The position numbers and the translations under genes were made by a program. From positions 124,001-188,000 of the forward strand of contig NZ_JBNPNH010000002.1 of the NCBI RefSeq assembly GCF_050314555.1: DNA of 64,000 bases. Direction: 5' to 3'. The notes under the pieces are model-generated. The model ran no database searches and was not told the DNA's origin. It worked only from the letters and a program-made list of their open reading frames with translations. Origin of the DNA: Spyradosoma sp004558035. Its GTDB lineage: Bacteria; Verrucomicrobiota; Verrucomicrobiia; Opitutales; UBA953. Numbering within the stretch: position 1 is the first letter of the stretch; the number at the start of each line of letters is the position of its first letter. Shown here in pieces: positions 60,825-64,000 of the stretch.

Positions 60825-62933
60825 TCACTCCGTGAGCCTGCGGTCGAGATCGAAGCCGCCGCTCGTGCTCACCGTCGGCGTCTGCGTGCCCGAGAGACCG
60901 TGCTCGTGCGCGAGCTGCGGCACACGCCGCTTCAGGTGCTCGCCAAGCTCGCCCCACGTCACCTCGCCCTTCGTGTCCTGCAGCTTCTTCAGCAGACAGT
61001 ACGTGAACAGCCCGTGCCGCTCGGCGTCCAGCGGGAGCGCCGTCTCGTCCCCGCTCGCCGCCGCGAACACCGCCATGTTCCCGCGCGCCTCCGTCGGGCC
61101 CGCCTTCATCCGCACGCCGCGACCGCCCTTGTCGAGCGTCCCGCTGAAGCACGCGTCCAGAAACACCGTCACCTGCTTCGCCCCGAGCCTGCTCAGCCTC
61201 GCCAGGAGCTCGTCCAGGTCCACCGCGTCGAGCTCCGCGTCCTCCGCGGGAACGTCCGTCGGCAGCAGACACTTCTTCGCGACGCGGTCGCCCTTCACCA
61301 CGGGAACGCCGTGCCCGGCGTAGTAAAACACCACCTCCGCGTCGGGATACGCGCGCACGGCGTTTTCGAGCCAGCGCACGGCGCGGCGCATCTGCCCGCG
61401 CGTCGCGTCCGTCGCCACGTGCACGTTCCGCGCGGGAACGCCGAGCGTCTTCCGCGCGTATTCCGCGAAAACCTTCCCGTCGTTCACCGCGTGCGGCACC
61501 TTGTCCGCGCCCGCGTCCGAGTAATCCTCGTTCGCCACCACGCACACGAAAACGGAGCCGCGCGTTCCCGCGCGCTCGGGAACGAAAAAGTCCACGCCGT
61601 CCAGAGCCCGCTTCGCCTCGTCCAAGCCCTGCGCCGCCGCAAGCGAGAACAGCCGACGCGCCTCGTCGCGGTTCGCCTTCACGCCGAGCCCTTTCGCGTA
61701 GCATTCGCCGAGATGAAACTGCCCCCACTTGTTGCCCTGATCCGCGGATTTGCGGTACCACGAAAACGCCTCCGCCGCATCGGCGGAAACGCCCCAGCCG
61801 TTGCGATAGGCGTCCCCGAGATTGTCCTGCGCGTCGGAATCTCCCTGCTCCGCGGATTTGCGGTACCAGCGCACAGACTCGCGCAAGTCCTTCTCGACGC
61901 CTTTCCCGTTGGCGTAGCAGATGCCGAGGTTGTACTGCGCGGTCGCATGTCCCTGCTCCGCGGCCTTGCGGTACCAGCGCACCGCCTCGCGTAAGTCCTT
62001 CTCAACACCGTCCCCGTTGTCGTAGCAAACGCCGAGGTTGAACTGCGCTGCCGCATATCCCTGCTCCGCGGCCTTGCGGTACCAGCGCACCGCCTCGCGT
62101 AAATCCTTCTCCACGCCGTTCCCGTTATCGTAGCAGAAGCCGAGGCTGCACTGCGCTCGCGCATATCCCTGATCCGCGGATTTTCGGTACCAGCGCACCG
62201 CCTCGCGTAAGTCCTTCTCAACACCGTCCCCGTTGGCGTAGCAGACGCCGAGGTTGCACTGCGCTCGCGCATATCCCTGATCCGCGGATTTTCGGTACCA
62301 GCGCACCGCCTCGCGTAAGTCCTTCTCAACACCGTCCCCGTTGGCGTAGCAGACGCCGAGGTTGCACTGCGCTTGCTCATCTCCCTGCTCCGCGGCCTTG
62401 CGGTACCAACTCACCGCCTCGCGTAAGTCCTTCTCAACACCATTCCCGAATTCGTAGCAAAGGCCGAGGTTGGACTGCGCTTGCTCATCTCCCTGCTCCG
62501 CGGCCTTGCGCCACCAGCGCACCGCCTCGCGCAAGTCCTTCTCAATGCCGTTCCCGTTGTAGTAGCAGACGCCGAGGTTGCACTGCGCTTGCTCATCTCC
62601 CTGCTCCGCGGCCTTGCGGTACCAACTCACCGCCTCGCGTAAGTCCTTCTCAACACCATTCCCGAATTCGTAGCAAAGGCCGAGGTTGGACTGCGCTTGC
62701 TCATCTCCCTGCTCCGCGGCCTTGCGCCACCAGCGCACCGCCTCGCGTAAGTCCTTCTCAATGCCGTTCCCGTTGTAGTAGCAAATGCCGAGCTTCCACT
62801 GCGCCCAAGCCTCGCCGCGATTCGCCGCCGCGCGCCACTCGCGGATCTGCTCCGGAGTATATTCCGCATACGCGGGAACGGCGGCGAACGCGCACGCGAG
62901 CGCCATCAGAATCAGCGCGATTTTAGTTTTCAT
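60825..62933 (-). CDS. Exported Sel1-repeat / caspase-like (C14) fusion protein
   Basis: A 702-residue protein with a signal peptide (1-23, VPAYA), eleven 36-residue Sel1-like repeats (~47-442; consensus LGxCYxNGxGVEKDLREAVRWYRKAAEQG), and a caspase-fold peptidase (~458-695). The dyad is H541 in FYYAGHGVP and C595 in FLDACFSG; SVFVCVVANEDY starts the fold. Repeats 1-2 and 3-4 are near-exact copies (216-bp unit), showing recent expansion. The stop of the DUF2971 gene overlaps its start by 11 bp. Bacterial caspases cleave after basic residues and act in stress or abortive responses; an extracytoplasmic one would act on envelope or extracellular proteins. Confidence 0.87.
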   Translation of the reverse strand: MKTKIALILMALACAFAAVPAYAEYTPEQIREWRAAANRGEAWAQWKLGICYYNGNGIEKDLREAVRWWRKAAEQGDEQAQSNLGLCYEFGNGVEKDLREAVSWYRKAAEQGDEQAQCNLGVCYYNGNGIEKDLREAVRWWRKAAEQGDEQAQSNLGLCYEFGNGVEKDLREAVSWYRKAAEQGDEQAQCNLGVCYANGDGVEKDLREAVRWYRKSADQGYARAQCNLGVCYANGDGVEKDLREAVRWYRKSADQGYARAQCSLGFCYDNGNGVEKDLREAVRWYRKAAEQGYAAAQFNLGVCYDNGDGVEKDLREAVRWYRKAAEQGHATAQYNLGICYANGKGVEKDLRESVRWYRKSAEQGDSDAQDNLGDAYRNGWGVSADAAEAFSWYRKSADQGNKWGQFHLGECYAKGLGVKANRDEARRLFSLAAAQGLDEAKRALDGVDFFVPERAGTRGSVFVCVVANEDYSDAGADKVPHAVNDGKVFAEYARKTLGVPARNVHVATDATRGQMRRAVRWLENAVRAYPDAEVVFYYAGHGVPVVKGDRVAKKCLLPTDVPAEDAELDAVDLDELLARLSRLGAKQVTVFLDACFSGTLDKGGRGVRMKAGPTEARGNMAVFAAASGDETALPLDAERHGLFTYCLLKKLQDTKGEVTWGELGEHLKRRVPQLAHEHGLSGTQTPTVSTSGGFDLDRRLTE
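61718..62797 (-). repeat. Sel1-coding tandem repeat, 108-bp unit
   Basis: Ten of the eleven units are clearly similar at DNA level, differing mainly in a few codons. A 216-bp double unit (WWRKAAEQG then SWYRKAAEQG types) is tandemly duplicated near the N-terminus (about 62363-62797). Such identity favours unequal recombination. Confidence 0.8.
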
Positions 62934-63921
62934 TTTTGCGGTCCTTCCGGTTCAAAATGTCGTCCGCTTCATCATTTGACAATTTGGGCTCGGAATCCTT
63001 TACCGCCTCCGGCTGATCGTTGTTCATCGTATCCTGATATTTTTTCACCTCTTCAGAGTTCTCAGCATTACGCTTTTCCGCTTCTTTGTTTTCTTCTTCC
63101 ACCTCCTGTGAAGAACTCTTCACGGGAATCAGCTTCGTCAACGGTTCGTAAAGCTTCGAATCCACGACCTGCTCTTTTTGAAAACCGAATTCTTCGCATA
63201 ACTTCTTTCGCAGACAGTCTTTCAGGCAGGTACACATCCACGGCGAAAATTGAACGCGGGAGAGAATCTTCGACCATTCCCAAGGCATCTCGATCGGGTA
63301 AATCCCCGTCTTTCGGCAATTTACCGTCTCTTCTTTCTCCGGCTTCCCCAAATGAATCAGTCGGACTTCGTCTTCATAAGAGAACTCTTTTCGCTTCAGT
63401 AGCAGAAGCGCTTCTCCCCACCCGACGGCGTTGCCCAATTTTATCGGTCTGAAAATCATATTTTCTTCGATTTCGCTCTGCTCCCTGTACTCCACCTTTC
63501 CGATTGCGAAGTCCTTGAATCCTTTCTCGTGGGCCGACGAATCCAGAAGCGCCTCAAGTAAATTCCGAACCGTCGTCGTCAGGCGCACCGTCGCGGCTTT
63601 TCGATTGTCGGAATAGACTCTCCACAGGCCGTCGCACTCGCTCTCGCGAGCCGTCCAACACTGCCCGTAGATACTTTTGACGTTCTCGCTCAATTCCATG
63701 ACCATTCCGTTTACCTTCACCGGGCATTTCAGAATCGCGGAATCGTAAGGATCATCCCACTTCGTCACGCGCCGCAAGTAGAGCGAACGACACGCAAGCA
63801 TTTTAAGGAAATATTCGATCTTGATGATGTGGTGGATTTCCTGATCGAGATGAGTTCTCAATTCGGTTCCGGCGGGGATGAACTTCTGCAAATCCGCGTC
63901 CGTAAAATTTTGTCTGCACAT
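62923..63921 (-). CDS. DUF2971 family protein, first gene of the caspase operon
   Basis: A 332-residue cytoplasmic protein with the DUF2971 layout: LRTHLDQEIHHIIKIEYFLKMLACRSLYLRRVTKWDDPYDSAIL at the start, QCWTARESECDGLWRVYSDNRKAATVRLTTTVRNLLEALLDS centrally, KVEYREQ and YEDEVRLIHLGK later. A ~65-residue highly charged tail follows (EEENKEAEKRNAENSEEVKKYQD...NRKDRKNEN). GC is clearly below the rest and the recurrent GCGGGAACG word is absent from the gene, suggesting recent acquisition. It overlaps the caspase gene by 11 bp. The family's biochemical role is not established; members occur near defence genes. The start is ATG 63921. Confidence 0.75.
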   Translation of the reverse strand: MCRQNFTDADLQKFIPAGTELRTHLDQEIHHIIKIEYFLKMLACRSLYLRRVTKWDDPYDSAILKCPVKVNGMVMELSENVKSIYGQCWTARESECDGLWRVYSDNRKAATVRLTTTVRNLLEALLDSSAHEKGFKDFAIGKVEYREQSEIEENMIFRPIKLGNAVGWGEALLLLKRKEFSYEDEVRLIHLGKPEKEETVNCRKTGIYPIEMPWEWSKILSRVQFSPWMCTCLKDCLRKKLCEEFGFQKEQVVDSKLYEPLTKLIPVKSSSQEVEEENKEAEKRNAENSEEVKKYQDTMNNDQPEAVKDSEPKLSNDEADDILNRKDRKNEN

Positions 63922-64000
63922 GATGAAACCTTTTTCTTGTCCAAGTCCGGAGCGCCGCGGAAACAACCGCGTTCCCGCGACAAAAGCGCCCCGTTTTCGA

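Noticed and set aside
61718..62797. Regular 108-bp repeats that might suggest a CRISPR array
   Set aside because: The unit length, absence of unique spacers and continuous reading frame show Sel1 protein repeats.

Overview
The window is GC-rich (about two thirds G+C) and reads as a bacterial chromosome of the PVC group, most likely a gut- or host-associated Verrucomicrobiota (Opitutae/Puniceicoccales-like). Pointers are two surface proteins with PEP-CTERM tails, an ECF sigma factor paired with a membrane Ser/Thr kinase, an NHLM-type peptide export cluster, two secreted GH20 hexosaminidases, a clan GH-D glycosidase and an N-acetylglucosamine-kinase-like gene. This placement is an inference, because no rRNA or other phylogenetic marker is present. 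A short word, GCGGGAACG / CGTTCCCGC, recurs every few hundred bases in genes and spacers alike and forms the stems of several terminators.

Layout. 1-1.2 kb: a secreted IdeS/Mac-like cysteine peptidase with a PEP-CTERM anchor. 1.3-10.8 kb: an NHLM-like RiPP maturation/export cluster (radical SAM-SPASM enzyme, HlyD adaptor interrupted by an amber codon, C39 peptidase-ABC exporter, second ABC exporter with a palindromic repeat embedded in its coding sequence, and a periplasmic binding protein bracketed by 68-bp inverted repeats). No precursor peptide is visible. 10.9-15.1 kb: a small acidic protein, an M20 dipeptidase, and a kinase / ECF sigma / small protein operon. 15.2-19.9 kb: a DUF4405 membrane protein, a repeat-rich region around a frameshifted PEP-CTERM gene, and an iron alcohol dehydrogenase divergent from a frameshifted MerR regulator. 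Three MerR-type promoters with 19-bp spacers lie here. 19.9-24.3 kb: a cystatin-like lipoprotein, a PepSY-type membrane protein, a SET-domain methyltransferase, a BadF/GlcNAc kinase, a lipoprotein and SufS. 24.4-35.7 kb: glycosidases and housekeeping genes (RNase HII, a type II secretion F protein, HPF, Prs, AlkD-like, cyclophilin), plus a candidate structured RNA.

35.8-42.9 kb: an exopolysaccharide locus (GbsR/MarR-like regulator, Wzx flippase, nitroreductase-like protein, F420-hydrogenase-beta-like Fe-S protein, polysaccharide pyruvyl transferase), with copies of a ~96-bp palindromic element between genes and an antisense zeta-toxin-like pair. 42.9-59 kb: rnpB, an rRNA methyltransferase, leuC, the 4.5S SRP RNA, an unknown gene, a GT2 glycosyltransferase, pheS-pheT, an outer-membrane-like protein, an oligopeptide-type ABC ATPase, an O-antigen ligase, KdsD and a second GH20 enzyme.

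59.2-63.9 kb: a four-gene minus-strand operon. It encodes a cytoplasmic DUF2971 protein of lower GC content, an exported Sel1-repeat/caspase fusion, an LPP20-like lipoprotein and a secreted protein resembling DUF4384 proteins. This is my best candidate for an undescribed system. Four coding sequences are disrupted (one amber codon and three single-base shifts, two of them in 8-base G/C runs). Whether these are phase variation, decay or sequencing error cannot be settled from the sequence alone.
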